Program-made: the position numbers and the translations under genes
Shown here: one piece after another, positions 1 through 11,189 of the stretch
Numbering within the stretch: the stretch's first letter is position 1
How the letters are laid out: each line of letters begins with the position of its first letter
The notes under the pieces: generated by a model
Databases searched by the model: none
What the model was told of the DNA's origin: nothing
The model's input: the letters and a program-made list of their open reading frames with translations, nothing else
Assembly: GCA_019055375.1 (NCBI GenBank)
Contig: JAHQIW010006986.1
Coordinates: forward strand, 1-64,000
From: Parelaphostrongylus tenuis
Lineage: Eukaryota > Nematoda > Chromadorea > Rhabditida > Metastrongylidae
DNA length: 64,000 nt
Reading direction: 5' to 3'

Positions 1-3000
1 GCCAGAGAGCACACGCTCGAATCTAAGTCCAGTCAAAACGGAAATGAAAAGGAAGCTACCCTCTGCAAAAATAAACACCTCGTTCACGCCCAAGAATCGG
101 ATATCGAAAATGCCCTGAAAAATGTCAATCATGGTTGATAGTAGCCGAATTTTTATCCAAAGGCGGCTTTTGAATGACAGTTATTTAGTTTCAAGAGACA
201 TTCCATTTTGATTAACAAACATATTTTGAGCCACACCACTGCGAAAGCTAGATATTTTTAGAGGGAAGTAGTTTTCAAGGGGTTCTTTACGAATATTCAT
301 TCAGAAACAGATTAAACTTGTCATTCCACTTTGAAAAAAGTTATGTATATGACTAAGTCTACCAAATATGTGAAGTTCTCTAACTTCTTCTTCTGAATGG
401 CTTCCTTAGACAACATCGAGCACATCATAGAATAAGTTGTTCGGCGCTGATCAACCAACAGAAGAATGCGCCTTGTGTTCGTTTCATCAATCCCCATAGA
501 GGTAGATATATCATATCGTGACATATGCAATGACTTGCAAACTTTTTTGATGTACCAAAGCAGGTGTTGCCCTCCGTTCAAGTATGATATCACTTGTCCG
601 CTCTGAACGTAAAAGGAAAGCTTGGCGAGCTCTTGCAAGGGAAATCAAATCAACGATAGGACCACTACGTGTTTGCGAGACATATCCACTGCGCTACACA
701 CGCTCATAAACATTTGACAGTCGTAATAGCGATGTGATGTAGCTGCATGACTATGAACAATGGTGGAAATGACTAACTCTTTTTAGCTATGAAAGTAGCT
801 TAGTGATTTTTCGTTGCTGATAAATGTGTCTAAAAAATACGACATTAGTATTATTCTTCATTGAAATAAAAAACTGGATAAAGCTATCAACGTTCATCAA
901 TTCGTGAGGGATGCGCCATGCATTCGACTTCATTAAGCACCGTTCGATTTTATTCTAACAGAAATCAGAAATCTGCTTGGTACGAACTGTACCATCTTTT
1001 CTATTTGAGATCTAAAGGCTGAACTAGTATATTAATAAAAAGATTACCTGAAACTTCTCGGATTTTGCTAAGGTCATATTCGCCGCCCACTGTGCCGGCA
1101 GTTAAGAAAGGCTGATACATTCCATCGCCACGACTCAATGGAGCATCGGCATACTCATCAAAAATTACGTCGCACGTTTGAAGTTGAAATTGTTCACCAT
1201 CTCCTAACAAAACAATACAGGAAGAGATCTAAGCCAATGTGATCGAATTGTTTATCGGATAATCACGCACATTGACGGCAAAACCCGACCACCCATGAGT
1301 CCCGAGAGATCCTTCGTTGAATGTAGCTGCTACTGCTTGTGTGAATGGATTGAACGCAGACCTTAAAATTGCTAGTGAAGCTCAGCATCAGCTTAAAACG
1401 ATGACAGTTAACGTAAGTTGTGAAACGGAAGGCAGAGAAAGTGGTTGTTATTATTTCCACTTCAAGTCAACTTTTCTTTCATAGATTTGCGTTTTTCAAT
1501 CTGTAATATCAAGTAGAACTACTGAAGCACAAAAGTTTATAGAACTTGAATGAAAGCTCTCCATTTTAGACGCCACTCTTTCAATATATCTTAGCTTAAA
1601 AATTAGATATTTATGACATGTTAGAGTGAAAAAAATAGACTTACTGTGATATTTAATTCTTTTATTTGTTTCAATTTTTTACTTTGATCCGTCTTCACAG
1701 TTTCTTTCCCACTGCGCGGATCCTAGTATTCTAGCAATCAGTTCGATTTTTCTTCCACTTAATTCTTGAATCTTTAAGAATACTGTCTAAGCGCATCTCC
1801 TTGTAATCCTGAGGATAGCCTAACTGTGGCGTTCCATAGAGAGTTCGTTGTTGACCGCCGAAGAGTACTGAGGGTGAGTATCAGCCGCGCGCGGCGGCGC
1901 AGTTGAGGATCACAACTACTCGGCTACGATCCCCCATTGTCACATTGTGTCATGGAAAAATGCACTGAAATTTCCTCAAACGCATTGTAAGCTCTCCTGT
2001 TCATCGCATAGGGAGTCTAAGTTACATCTAATCTACTTCTTCTCTGCCGGCGCTCATGCAGTTTCTTACTTTTCACGCACAGATTAAAACTAATTACCGT
2101 TTCTTTCCACTCAAAATTTTATTTTCTTCAGATTTGCTTTTAATGTCCTTCTTTTGCATGTTCTAGTTATCCTGACTCCTTCAATGGAGTCCTAAACTGT
2201 AAGAGCTGTATATGTTGTCAGCGTTGTCGAAAACAATAAACATTTGAGGTTTAGGCAATTCTGTCTTTTTTGCTCTTCTTGCTGAGGTTCCAGCATGAAT
2301 GTGTAATGAATTGTAATGACCCAAGAAAAACAATGAGATCACCACTTGCGAAATAACTGATCTAGAATAGCGACGGAACTTTTCGCGCCTTTTCCCTACA
2401 ATATTTCTAAGCGTAGAAGAACCTACTATTGGCTATTCTGACTTGAATTGCCTTGGATAATTTGGGGCATTGATGACGAAAGCGGCACAAAATCGCAATA
2501 TAGGGAAAATTTGGGACCACGGGTCGACATCGACTGCAGCTACAGCATGACTGGGATCCACTATTGATACGTGATCTCCAAATCATTCTTGATGACGGGT
2601 GATCAATGATGACGACCGATATAATTGGATCATGGCACCAAGAACGCAGAAACAACGGCGTTGGCTGGTATCGTGGATAACAAGTGAGTACTGAGAAGGT
2701 TATCGCAGGTTCAAAGCTCATCGTGAACCTTGGAGTTCTGCTAATATTTCATCATTACTGCTTTATTCCGCGTCACACCCTACTATTAAAGATCATGGAG
2801 CAGGAAACTAAATGTTGAGACATTGTGAATTCAAGTTAAATTCTGAGCTTATGTCTTTCGCGATTACTCATTCACGACGACTCAACCTTATATAATTATG
2901 GTGCACCAGCAATTATGGCAATTTCAAGTTTAAATAAAGCAAAATATCTAGGTGCATGCTGATCTTTACACGCTGGAGAAACAGCTTTTCAAGCCTATAA

Positions 3001-3784
3001 TTTTTCGCTCTATATTTACATCACATCTTATTTCATCACTGTGAAATTCTAAAATTCTTGAGCTCACAAAACTTGTTTTTTCCTTTTTTTCTCCATTGAA
3101 GCTTGTATTCTTGTATTCTTATCACTATAATAAGAACCCAACAAGTGAACTTCGTCTACGAGGGATGATAGAGCTCAACATTGATATAAGTGTCGGAGAG
3201 ATTTTCGTGGAACGGTCTAAAAATCTAAGTTGCTAAGTTGAATCATAAATCTAATGAGAACTTCAATTCTAATTATACTTAAAAGTTTGGAAATCCGAAA
3301 GCCTATTCTTTTGAGCTGAGTCCAATTAGAGTGATCATCTACCAAACTGTAAAGTCTTCATCTCTTATCACATTTGTAATAAAAAGTCATGTTCGAAACA
3401 CCAACTTTATGACTTTCATATTTTTAAAACGCTAAATTGTCGAGCTGCTGCCATAATGATTAGTTCTATAGCAAATTACATTACACTCAGATGAAAATTA
3501 TATTATGACATACCGTCCACTGAACACAGCCGTCTGTCCTGGAAGATGGACATCTGGCACTGATGCAGGTTTGTCGCCAGCCTGAAATTTACCACCTTGT
3601 TTTTGCAGAAATGAAACTTATGTGTTTTGTTTATTTTACACGACCCGTTACCACAATATACTGTACGGATCTTAGTACTTCTAGTACTTGATTTGTTTTC
3701 TCGCAACCGTCATTTCAAACTGTATACCTTGTCTCCGGCTATGTACAAATCTGGAAAGAATGGCGCTGAACGTTCGTCCGACAT
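1..3784 (-). CDS. Multi-exon gene of unknown function, 3' end beyond the left edge
   Basis: Exons in coding order are 3728-3784, 3514-3581, 2443-2550, 1267-1361, 1048-1203, 363-631 and 1-114. All phases agree, giving about 289 residues without a stop. The start MSDERSAPFFPDLYIAGDK follows an AG acceptor by 2 nt, as in spliced-leader genes, and ends at AAG|GTATAC. Middle exons read as ordinary protein, for example HAVAAVDVDPWSQIFPILRF, FTQAVAATFNEGSLGTHGW and IFDEYADAPLSRGDGMYQ, with far more Ala, Gly, Asp and Val than chance frames here. The 63-bp intron 1204-1266 (GTGATT...TTGTTAG) is typical of nematodes. There is no signal peptide. The last exon is hydrophobic (VFIFAEGSFLFISVLTG) and may hold a membrane segment. 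The two 3'-most exons are less certain than the rest. I do not recognise the family. Confidence 0.6.
655..930 (-). repeat. tRNA-SINE fragments inside an intron
   Basis: On the minus strand, 655-712 resembles the head of the SINE at 6996-7290, with a GTAGCGCAGTGGATA box A. Positions 878-930 carry that family's tail (CGAATGCATGGCGCATCCCTCA). The two lie tail-first, so they are probably separate insertions or a rearranged copy within the intron between exons 1048-1203 and 363-631. Confidence 0.45.
1655..1860 (+). repeat. Dispersed repeat, GATCCGT family (copy 1)
   Basis: This stretch shares GATCCGTCTTCACAG, then GCGGATCCTAGTATTCTAGC, then TCTCCTTG...TCCTGAGGATAG with 4390-4520 and 55480-55680. 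The three copies are about 60-70 percent alike by eye over 130-200 bp. No coding capacity or terminal repeat was seen. It lies in the 1.1-kb intron between exons 2443-2550 and 1267-1361. Confidence 0.45.
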
Positions 3785-4389
3785 TCCTGTGGGCAGCTGG
3801 AGAAGTCCCAATCCTCGAGGTCGATCACGCAAAAAAGGCGCTTAATACTAGAGATTTTTTAGATAAGAATAAAAAATGATCTTTTGAAGTTTTTTGAGCC
3901 TCCTAAGTGGAAAAGATGCTGATTAAATCGCACTCATTCAGAGTGATTAGAGATAAGCATGGGGCGACACCTGTATCAAATGGCTTATATTGCTTAACTC
4001 CTCACAACAATGTTTCATCTATGAAAGCTGCAAGTTCCAATAGTCAATTTTGGTGCACAGAATCTACTCCTGGTGTGCCTATTATATTTACTCACTAGTT
4101 TGACTTTCCCAGATGTTTCCACAAAGTTTATGTCGTTTTTCTTTTAAAAAGGTTTGTTTGTGAATAATCAAGTGACATATTTCCTCAAGAAAACCTCTCT
4201 TCTTAGTCAGTTGATTCTGCATCTGCACTTCTGAACTATCGATTGATTACACACAGTCTTGAAAAATCCTTTGTACATCAGAATTAACTAATCCAAAAAA
4301 GTGCCGCGAAAATTTATCAATGATCATAAGTGGAGTTTTGCATATCATTTTGCAGAGCAGCTCGTGTGCAATGTGTAAGTAATAACATA

Positions 4390-4520
4390 TTTATTCATTT
4401 TATTTATTTATTCGATCCGTCTCGTAGTTTTTCGTTGTGCGGATGCCAGTACTTATAGGGATTAATTCGTTTTATTCGTGCTCATCTTGAACTTCGCAGA
4501 GCACTCGTTTAGTACGTCTC
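4390..4520 (+). repeat. Dispersed repeat, GATCCGT family (copy 2)
   Basis: It matches the copies at 1655-1860 and 55480-55680 through GATCCGTCTCGTAG, TTGTGCGGATGCCAGTACT and GTACGTCTCCTTGCAATC. The rest of 3850-4585 holds no exon I can support. Confidence 0.4.
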
Positions 4521-4584
4521 CTTGCAATCTCGGCTCATAAATACATGCAGTTTGTATAGATATGCATGCTTAGTCTATAAATAT

Positions 4585-5260
4585 ATCGGGTTGCTCCATA
4601 ATCTTTCGTATTTCGACAATTGTTGTTAATATTCATTTTGTCACCTATTCAATGAGAGCACTTAGTCAGCAATCTAATCAACGTCATAATCATTGACATG
4701 TAGCAACTGCTGGGCAAAGACTGGATGCCTCCCTGCTAGAAATAACGAGGCTAACATTTAAGGAATTCAGCAAGTTCACTTTTGAGCCGGTTACAGTCTT
4801 TAAATTTCTGCTTCACCAAACGCCACTCCAGGGTGCAGAAGAAATTATAATCCGACAGAGCAATATCAATGCTATACGGTGGAAATGGTGCCGTAGTTCA
4901 GCCCTGTTTTTTCCGTGGCAAGTCGACTTTGCAATGTTGGGTCGAGCGTTGTCGTGGTGAACGTCGCGACAATGAGTAGTTTTTGGAGCATTCTTTCATA
5001 GTGCTACGGACAACTTCCAGAGTAGTTCTCCGTAGATTCGCCATTGACTGTCTGCCTGCTGGCGAACAGTTCAATTAACATGCCCTTACCAATCTCAAAA
5101 AATGGAAGCACAATCTTCCGAGCATGGAATTCGTGCTTTTGTTGAGCCGATGGTCTGGATGCTGTAATGCTGACCTTGTATCCTAGCATCCCATCAGCGT
5201 CCCAGTATTCTAACCCTTGGCTAAGACTACTGGAACATTCTTCAACATACCACAAACTTT
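4585..5260 (-). mobile_element. Decayed mariner transposon, C-terminal transposase
   Basis: A mariner-like terminal sequence, GGGTTGCTCCATAATCTTTC, begins near 4588. On the minus strand, frames interrupted by shifts spell the C-terminal half of a mariner transposase. EIGKGMLIELFASRQTVNGE corresponds to the 'G-I-V..ELLP.gqTVN' block at about 5060-5110. PPYSIDIALSDYNFFCT, near 4845-4900, is the hallmark PPYSPDLAPSDYHLF that carries the last catalytic Asp of the DD34D triad, and it is retained here. The rest of the open frame at 5004-5255 is transposase too. Frameshifts and the lack of a clear right terminal repeat mean it is inactive. Confidence 0.75.
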
Positions 5261-5893
5261 TGGCAATAATGCGACTTCAAACTTCTGGAAAAACTGAGAG
5301 AAATAGTAACGCGAAAAAATTCATAAGACAATGTAAATTGGCTTGCTCATTCAATTGCAATGATCTATATGCATATATCATCTTTTACGAACAAATTTCA
5401 GCACTTTTAACTAGTGCGTATTCTTATTTTGATCGTAACAACCTCAAAGCAATCTTTTAACAATTTGGATCTTCGTCCTTTTTACTTCTCACAATCAAAG
5501 GTCTCGGCTGCGATTGTAAAGTATGCATGCGGTTTTTTTCTCTTTACAGACGAGAACTGCTTACTCATCAAAAGCGTATGAGATCGTAGAGAAAATCATG
5601 CAGCATTTCAGGATAGGCAAAGCACAAAAATTCACAATGTACCAGTTTTTACAAGAAGTTCGGGAACATATTTCTGTGCACCAATAATAAACCACAGGTT
5701 TGACACCTATGAGATGTCTAGAGTACCATCTTGTTATGAGAGTGTTAAACTGGTCGTAAATGATCATAGGACAACTCTTAAATTCCGGCGATCGTGAACT
5801 TCATGGATCAAATGCACATTGCATCGCGTCCTTCCAAGACCAAACTAATTATTTGCCTTCCTCATTACCAGTAGTCTTCGCGTTTTCCAGTTA

Positions 5894-6752
5894 TTACAAA
5901 AGGGAAAGGTTTGTACTAGGACTTATTTGATCTGCAAGGATATCTGAGTGGCATCCTTGTTTGTCTCTCTTTCTGTCACCAATATCTTTAGAATTTAATC
6001 GCAAGAACAGCTCTTTTCCTCGGTGACTATTTTGATAAAACATTTCAAGGAAATCCTGAATATAGATGATTTTTCTTTGTTCACACCTGTTACAACATCT
6101 CTGGTCTAGAAGCTGGCGACTGAGTATGAAAAGTAAAACAAAGAACCTTGTGCAGCAAATGAATCCATTATAGGGAAAATGTATAAAAGCCAATGAGCAT
6201 CATACAAGGTACTTTGCAGAAAGGTCTATGAAGCAACTTACGTTCACAACGTTTAAACAGTCTATCCTGTCAAATCAATGAATTAGCGAATCTTCAGTCA
6301 TTCTGACATGATGTCTTCAAAAGTCGTTATTCTCTTGATGAGTCTTGATTTCCAAGATGGAACTTTGCTTTTGTTATAAATTTTATCGTTCATTCCGTTC
6401 GATTAGAGTCCGTTGCGATCGCTAGCTAGTGCCTGTTCTGCATTTACCTTACCAAATACACCCGGATGGCAGAAATTCAAGAACAAATCACCACTTTGGT
6501 GTCCAAGTGCGGAACGTTGATGCATTTTCTTCCAGAATGCAGGCCCACTTGGCTTACTTAGTGAGCTTTATAGTAATCGCTTGATTTTATCGATGATGAA
6601 AAGAGAGAAAGGTGTAGAGGATAGTAACTCATGCATTTCAGAAATCCAACAACATAGCTCAAGTTGTCGTGACAAATTTTTGAGCAAACTAACCTCTACT
6701 GATCACTTTCCTCAATTACAGCGAGCAAAGCGACACAGTATGCTATCATCAT
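5894..6752 (-). CDS. Candidate small secreted Cys-containing protein, four exons
   Basis: Proposed exons in order are 6720-6752, 6448-6552, 6242-6266 and 5894-6105 (124 residues, stop TAA). Exon 1, MMIAYCVALLA, is a hydrophobic leader 5 nt after a TTGTAG acceptor, which suits a spliced-leader site. Exon 2 (SGPAFWKKMHQRSALGHQSG...) ends AAG|GTAAAT. The 25-nt exon 3 has TTTGACAG and GTAAGT borders. The terminal exon contains QRCCNRCEQRK and a charged tail. Phases agree throughout. The exon 2 acceptor (AAGTAAG) is poor and the micro-exon is unproven. No family is recognised; an extracellular role is inferred only from the leader and cysteines. Confidence 0.38.
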
Positions 6753-6995
6753 GGTACCTACAACAATGAAAGGTTAATGAAGAAAATGAATGTGAGAGAA
6801 ATGAACATCGCCTGGCTATAAGATTGCACGTACCGAGCTTGACTTGTTTACAGCAATTCTATACTTATAGAAATCAGAGTACTATTCCTTCATCACAACC
6901 TATTTTCCAATCCTTCGGAGAAAAGATTTTTTGCTTTTTTTCAGACATATAGTAACCATTACCGAAAAAATCAAGTAATGGTGGAACCGCATAGG

Positions 6996-7290
6996 AGCGC
7001 ATGTGGCGCAGTGGTTAGAGGTGCCCTGCGCCGCACACAAGGTCACTCGTTCGATCTCGCGCTCATGGCTCACCAAGCCATCCATCCCTCCGGGGTCGGT
7101 AAATTGGTACCAGACGTCTGAGACCTGCACTGATAAGCAGCACTGACTCGGTTTAGCGGGAGGCCACCGCGAGTCATTGTAAAGGCCAGATGTGCATTCA
7201 ATCACCTTAAACGAAGTTAAAAATTGAAGTCGAATGCATGGTGCATCCCTCAGGGATTGATCAACGCCGAGAGCTTTACCCTTTATCCTT
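6996..7290 (+). repeat. tRNA-derived SINE, near full length
   Basis: The head GAGCGCATGTGGCGCAGTGG contains a pol III box A, and CGTTCGATCTCGCGCTC contains box B. The outer arms GAGCGC and GCGCTC pair as an acceptor stem, so this is a tRNA-related region of about 70 nt. An unrelated body follows (CCATCCATCCCTCCGGGGTC to GAATGCATGGTGCATCCCTC), ending near GAGCTTTACCC. Relatives in this window are 56738-56922 (minus), 24846-24950 (minus), 60345-60640 (plus, diverged), and fragments at 655-930 and 32660-32750. Confidence 0.75.
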
Positions 7291-7299
7291 TATAGTAAC

Positions 7300-8980
7300 C
7301 ATATGATAATTTGAATTTTGGCAATTTCAAACGTTTATTTACCACTTTTATAAAGTGTTATGGTGTTACGACTGAATAAATATCTCAAAATGCTCAGCGA
7401 TTTACAGAACTCAGAACCTCGAGTGCGAGATGAATCTGAGTTCCACTCTGACAGGGATTGTGGTAGCCGCTACAATAGCCAGACCCTTGCTGTGCTATAA
7501 CTTGCCCCTGGTATCGGTGAAGCAACTTTCGCCAGTTTTATCTTTCGCTTATCACTTAGTATTCTTGAATAGTCGAGGAAAATTTTCAGCGCTCATTTCT
7601 CATTATTTAGAGTACAACGAGATTAGAAACATTACACAAAAAAAGTCAATGATATGTACTTTTTGTCACCACTGGCAGTGCCAATTTTCGACTTTTGTGC
7701 TAGAGGGTATCAGCATGGCAACACAGAAAAGCCATGTCACAAGTTATTGAGCCACTCCATACACAACGGTAAATATTTTTTCAGCTAAATTAGGCAACTC
7801 TTCTCGGGGATAAATTCGTTAATATATCCATAGGTAATTGAGGAATGCCACTTGACCCAAAATCGAAACCTGACTTGAGATTTGCTATCCTTTGAAGTTT
7901 GATCATAAATGTAGAAAAAGGATTACTTTAGAAAGGTGTTCGAAATTTGGTCATCTAATATCTTTATTTAGTACCGTTGTCAAGCAAATTACATTTTGGA
8001 GAGCAACTGTTAAGTAGACAGAAGGATAAGAAAATGATGAAAAACTCATTGAAACTCGAAACGAGCGACTTGAGACTGGAACGTAAAACGAAATGTGAGC
8101 CAAATCATTTTTCACTCCACTTCTTTGTTCTTTGTCCACCTCTCCATGTTCAACCTAAAAAAGACCGGATTCGTCAGATACCTCACGTACACGTCGTATC
8201 GGAATTGTAACGCGTAAATGAGCTCGTTAGCGGTCTATCATTTCATTGCCTGTCCCGGGCTAATTTCAACTGACCTCTCCGCATGGTAGGTTGCGGAGTG
8301 TAATCCTACCTCAAAGATGCTGAAATGTGCACGCCGCGTGGAGATTTCCAGTCCAGCTCACATCGCGGCACCGTAGATGTACTTCACATCGTAATCTCTA
8401 CAAGAAAAAGCCAGTGAGTAGGATCCGGTGGCTTCGACTTGAATGGGTTCAGCAGTGCCGATTAATGTTTTTTGGGCATTTTCGTTGACAAGTGAATGCT
8501 GATAGCACCGATGGAGTCCAATCTAGGCGGGTTCAAAAGCAAATGATGGCTTTCGAGATCGTTGTTTCTTAGTAGCCTCTAATTTCCACAAGATACAAAC
8601 TTTTCACGATAGGATTCTAAGTTTACAAAGTAGGCAATCCCTCTGAAAACTGCTTGCTCGCTGAAGTAACTTTGCAATAATACTAGTAAAAATGTCTAAA
8701 AGTTCATGCTAGTTTTATGAGAAGAGCCTCGTTGATTTTGTTACACAAACTGCTTAGACTTTTATGCTTTGTGGTTTGATTGGCTCTTGTTGCCGTGAAA
8801 TTCATTTTTCTACAATTTTACCGATACAATGTACTTCGGATGCCGGTAATCACCCCTTGTCGTCGAAAGCCCACTTTGCCACAGGTCATCACATGGTTGG
8901 TGTAAAAGCGTAAAATGTAGCTCTTAACAGCGATATGGCGTGAAACACGACTTCAACTCCCTCCTGAGGTCGAATGTTTT
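7300..8980. other. Stretch without a supported gene
   Basis: Several overlapping open frames of 60-106 codons occur on both strands. An ATG-led plus frame at 7430-7750 and a Cys-containing minus frame (GYCSGYHNPCQSG) cover the same DNA. On the minus strand, an ATG at about 8811 lies 4 nt after a TTGTAG acceptor (MNFTATRANQTTKHK), and a TTTTCAG acceptor near 8642 precedes GIAYFVNLESYREK. The phases of these two do not join, so I do not call a gene. Confidence 0.3.
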
Positions 8981-8984
8981 TACG

Positions 8985-9290
8985 CCAATACACATTCTTG
9001 AATCTCATTATTCATGCAGTTCATGCGACAGTCACATGTACCACCTGTATCACCTGTCGTCCAATTGATCGTCGAGTGACTCGAGCGGGTACCAGCAACA
9101 CTTCCATTTTTCCCTATCGTGTGCAAGAGTAGCCCAGTGGGTCCTCCTCTTTTTAGGAATTCGCTGAGCATCATTTCTTTCTTCTATGCCTTTCGTGAAA
9201 AAATCGGACCACTGTGTCGGTAGCCTTTCTGTAGAGCGCTTGGTATCCCGAGGATCCCATACGGTGGTCATGTTTTATTACTAAACTAGC
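8985..9290 (-). mobile_element. RTE-type LINE, 3' end fragment
   Basis: On the minus strand the sequence reads WDPRDTKRSTERLPTQWSDF, then FTKGIEERNDAQR, then THWATLAHDREKWKCCWYPL. This is the C-terminal tail of RTE-clade reverse transcriptases that is very common in hookworm genomes. It ends in the tandem GTATCACCTGT tail also seen at the 3' ends at 11204 and 27535. The fragment is 5'-truncated, as is usual for RTE insertions. Confidence 0.75.
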
Positions 9291-9645
9291 TTTATTCTTT
9301 TTTGGAATTATATTGAATGTTTTTTGGGGGTTTCAAAAACAGTCGATCTTTGATATAGTTTTGATCTAACAGCAAAAATCTATCGACTGAGAGGTGGTGA
9401 TGGTACAGTGTCATAGTACACTGTGCCATCACCACATACGCCTCCCTCCTTGCTTCAATGCAGGGCTGAATGTGGGGCGGGGGTCACTGATGAGGAGCAC
9501 GAACCTCCGAAACACCGGTGTATGACCCTGGGCGTACCAACCCCTTTTTTGAGCTTAAATCATTCTTTTTTGGAATTATATTGAATGTTTTTTGGGGGTT
9601 TCAAAAACAGTCGATCTTTTGATAAACTAGCTTTAGTTACAGTTA
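9290..9645 (+). repeat. Hammerhead-bearing repeat, 268-bp unit with direct-repeat ends
   Basis: About 75 bp at 9293-9365 (TTCTTTTTTGGAATTATATT ... CAGTCGATCTTTGATA) recur at 9562-9640 with a spacing of 268 bp. The DNA between them holds a hairpin with a perfect stem of about 16 bp (GGTGATGGTACAGTGT / ACACTGTGCCATCACC, 9395-9436), then GCCTCCCTCCTTGC...GGGCTGAATGTGGGG, then the ribozyme. One unit plus a partial second copy is what a tandem or circular RNA template would leave after reverse transcription. Homologous bodies occur at 29440-29560 and 51390-51590. Confidence 0.65.
9481..9528 (+). ncRNA. Type I hammerhead ribozyme, intact core
   Basis: Every conserved element is present. The core CTGATGA is at 9487-9493. 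Stem II is GGAG/CTCC (9494-9497 with 9505-9508). GAAA is at 9509-9512. Stem III is four pairs, A9512-T9521 to C9515-G9518, with a two-base loop. The cleavage-site base is A9522, after U16.1 at 9521. Stem I is GGGTCA (9481-9486) with TGACCC (9523-9528), all six pairs Watson-Crick. Cleavage would fall after 9522. The very short stem III is typical of metazoan SINE or retrozyme hammerheads, which often work as dimers. Confidence 0.85.
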
Positions 9646-9649
9646 CAGT

Positions 9650-11180
9650 CGATGACAGAAGGTCGAACTCGACCATTTTCTTCCTAGCAATTTCCATTTC
9701 ATACCAAATCATATTAAACCTCCAGCAATCGACTCTTATCGAATGCAGTTTTGGTGTTTAACTCATTTCTGATTCTTTACGTCTTTGAATTTCTAAAAAT
9801 TGCTTTTCATGCTCTTTCTCAGTTTTATGTTGGTCTCAGTTTGACCTATCACCATTAAGGTAAATGCAACAAGAATAGAACAAGATCGGTATAGCGAAAT
9901 AATATGTAATCAGAGCGGTGTAGCATCGGAAAGGGTAGAACTTGTTTTAGGAATTCAGCTACATGTTTACGGTACAAAATATGCATTCTATGAACAGAGT
10001 GTTAGTTGATATGCTACCTTTTGTAAGAGCTTAATGCTCTAGCACTGACAGCTTGGTCTAGTCTTCTGGCCTTTGCAGTTTGAAATTGCATACGGTTGGA
10101 GGTTGTGAAAATTCATGATTTTCTCATATTTGAATAACTCCCAAGACCGACTATCTATCAAGCTCGGTGTTCAATAACCCCTAGTTTTTCATAAGAAGCC
10201 AAACAGCAGGCGAAACCACAGAAACGTCAGCTGCTTGAATAAATAGCCTTATAACAACCCGCATTTAGGTCAATTAGATTAGATCAATGAGAAAAGCAAG
10301 GGTCTGCCTTACATTTGGAAATTTGAGTACTGAGTTGGATAAGTGTAACGATGACATTCTTGAATTTGAAACTATCCATTCAAGGGAGAATAGAAAGAAG
10401 ACGGCAACTCAATGTAACCAAGACGGTCGTTACCTTGCTTGAATTTTTCTTGCAATTGTTAATCATCAAATAAACGACCAATTTTTGCAAGAGGTACCTT
10501 TTTTCTTCAATGTTTCAGGCGGATAATAGATACAAGGGTGGTTCCGAGTGATGAAAAATGTTGATGGGCGAGTTTTTATCCGACCAAAGTCTATTGTTCT
10601 TATATTTATGAGTTTTTCTTTCCTCTAAATAGTGCGCATCGGAAAGATGAATATAATGACGTTTTTTGTCTGCTCAAGTCAATGAGTGTCTTGGTAGAAG
10701 AAGCTCGTTTTTTCAAGCAGAGCTTTTCTGTGTACGTCATTTACACGCTCCTTATTTTGTCTGTATGACTATGCTCCTTCCGCGTGACTGTGTGGATTAT
10801 CCACTAACAAGACATTCGCATCTTTTTCCGTCACCCATTTTTAGATATTCTACGGCTCCTGACATTTGGTCATTGCCTTTCATCCGTCATTAACGCAGAC
10901 GTTTAGATTTACACATAAGTTTGACTGCAAGTTGAGGTTTGGTCTCTCATCGAATACTAAAAGCTGAGCGGGTTCGTTTCCTCGAGAGTCCTGTGGGAGA
11001 GTTTGCTAGAACATTGCCAGTTTATATATAAGCAGTAAAAAGCTCTTTGGATTAGAGAGTACCTAAACAACTTGCCTTCAGCGGAAGAATGGGGCTTAAT
11101 GGGCTGAAACGGTGTTTTGTACCAAAGATTACGAACATATTTCAGAGAATCTAACTTCTACGCTAACTTGCATACCACAT
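9650..11180. other. Stretch without a supported gene
   Basis: Only chance-length frames are present. An acceptor TTTCAG at about 10518 precedes a short frame (RIIDTRVVPSDEKC, stop), but no donor partner was found. A 76-codon plus frame at 10666-10893 has no start or splice support. Confidence 0.3.
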
Positions 11181-11189
11181 ACGACTTCT

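Noticed and set aside
7430..7750. ATG-led 106-codon plus-strand frame with a possible leader
   Set aside because: The opposite strand is equally open and protein-like over the same bases, there is no acceptor near the ATG, and this length is expected by chance a few times in a window of this size and composition.
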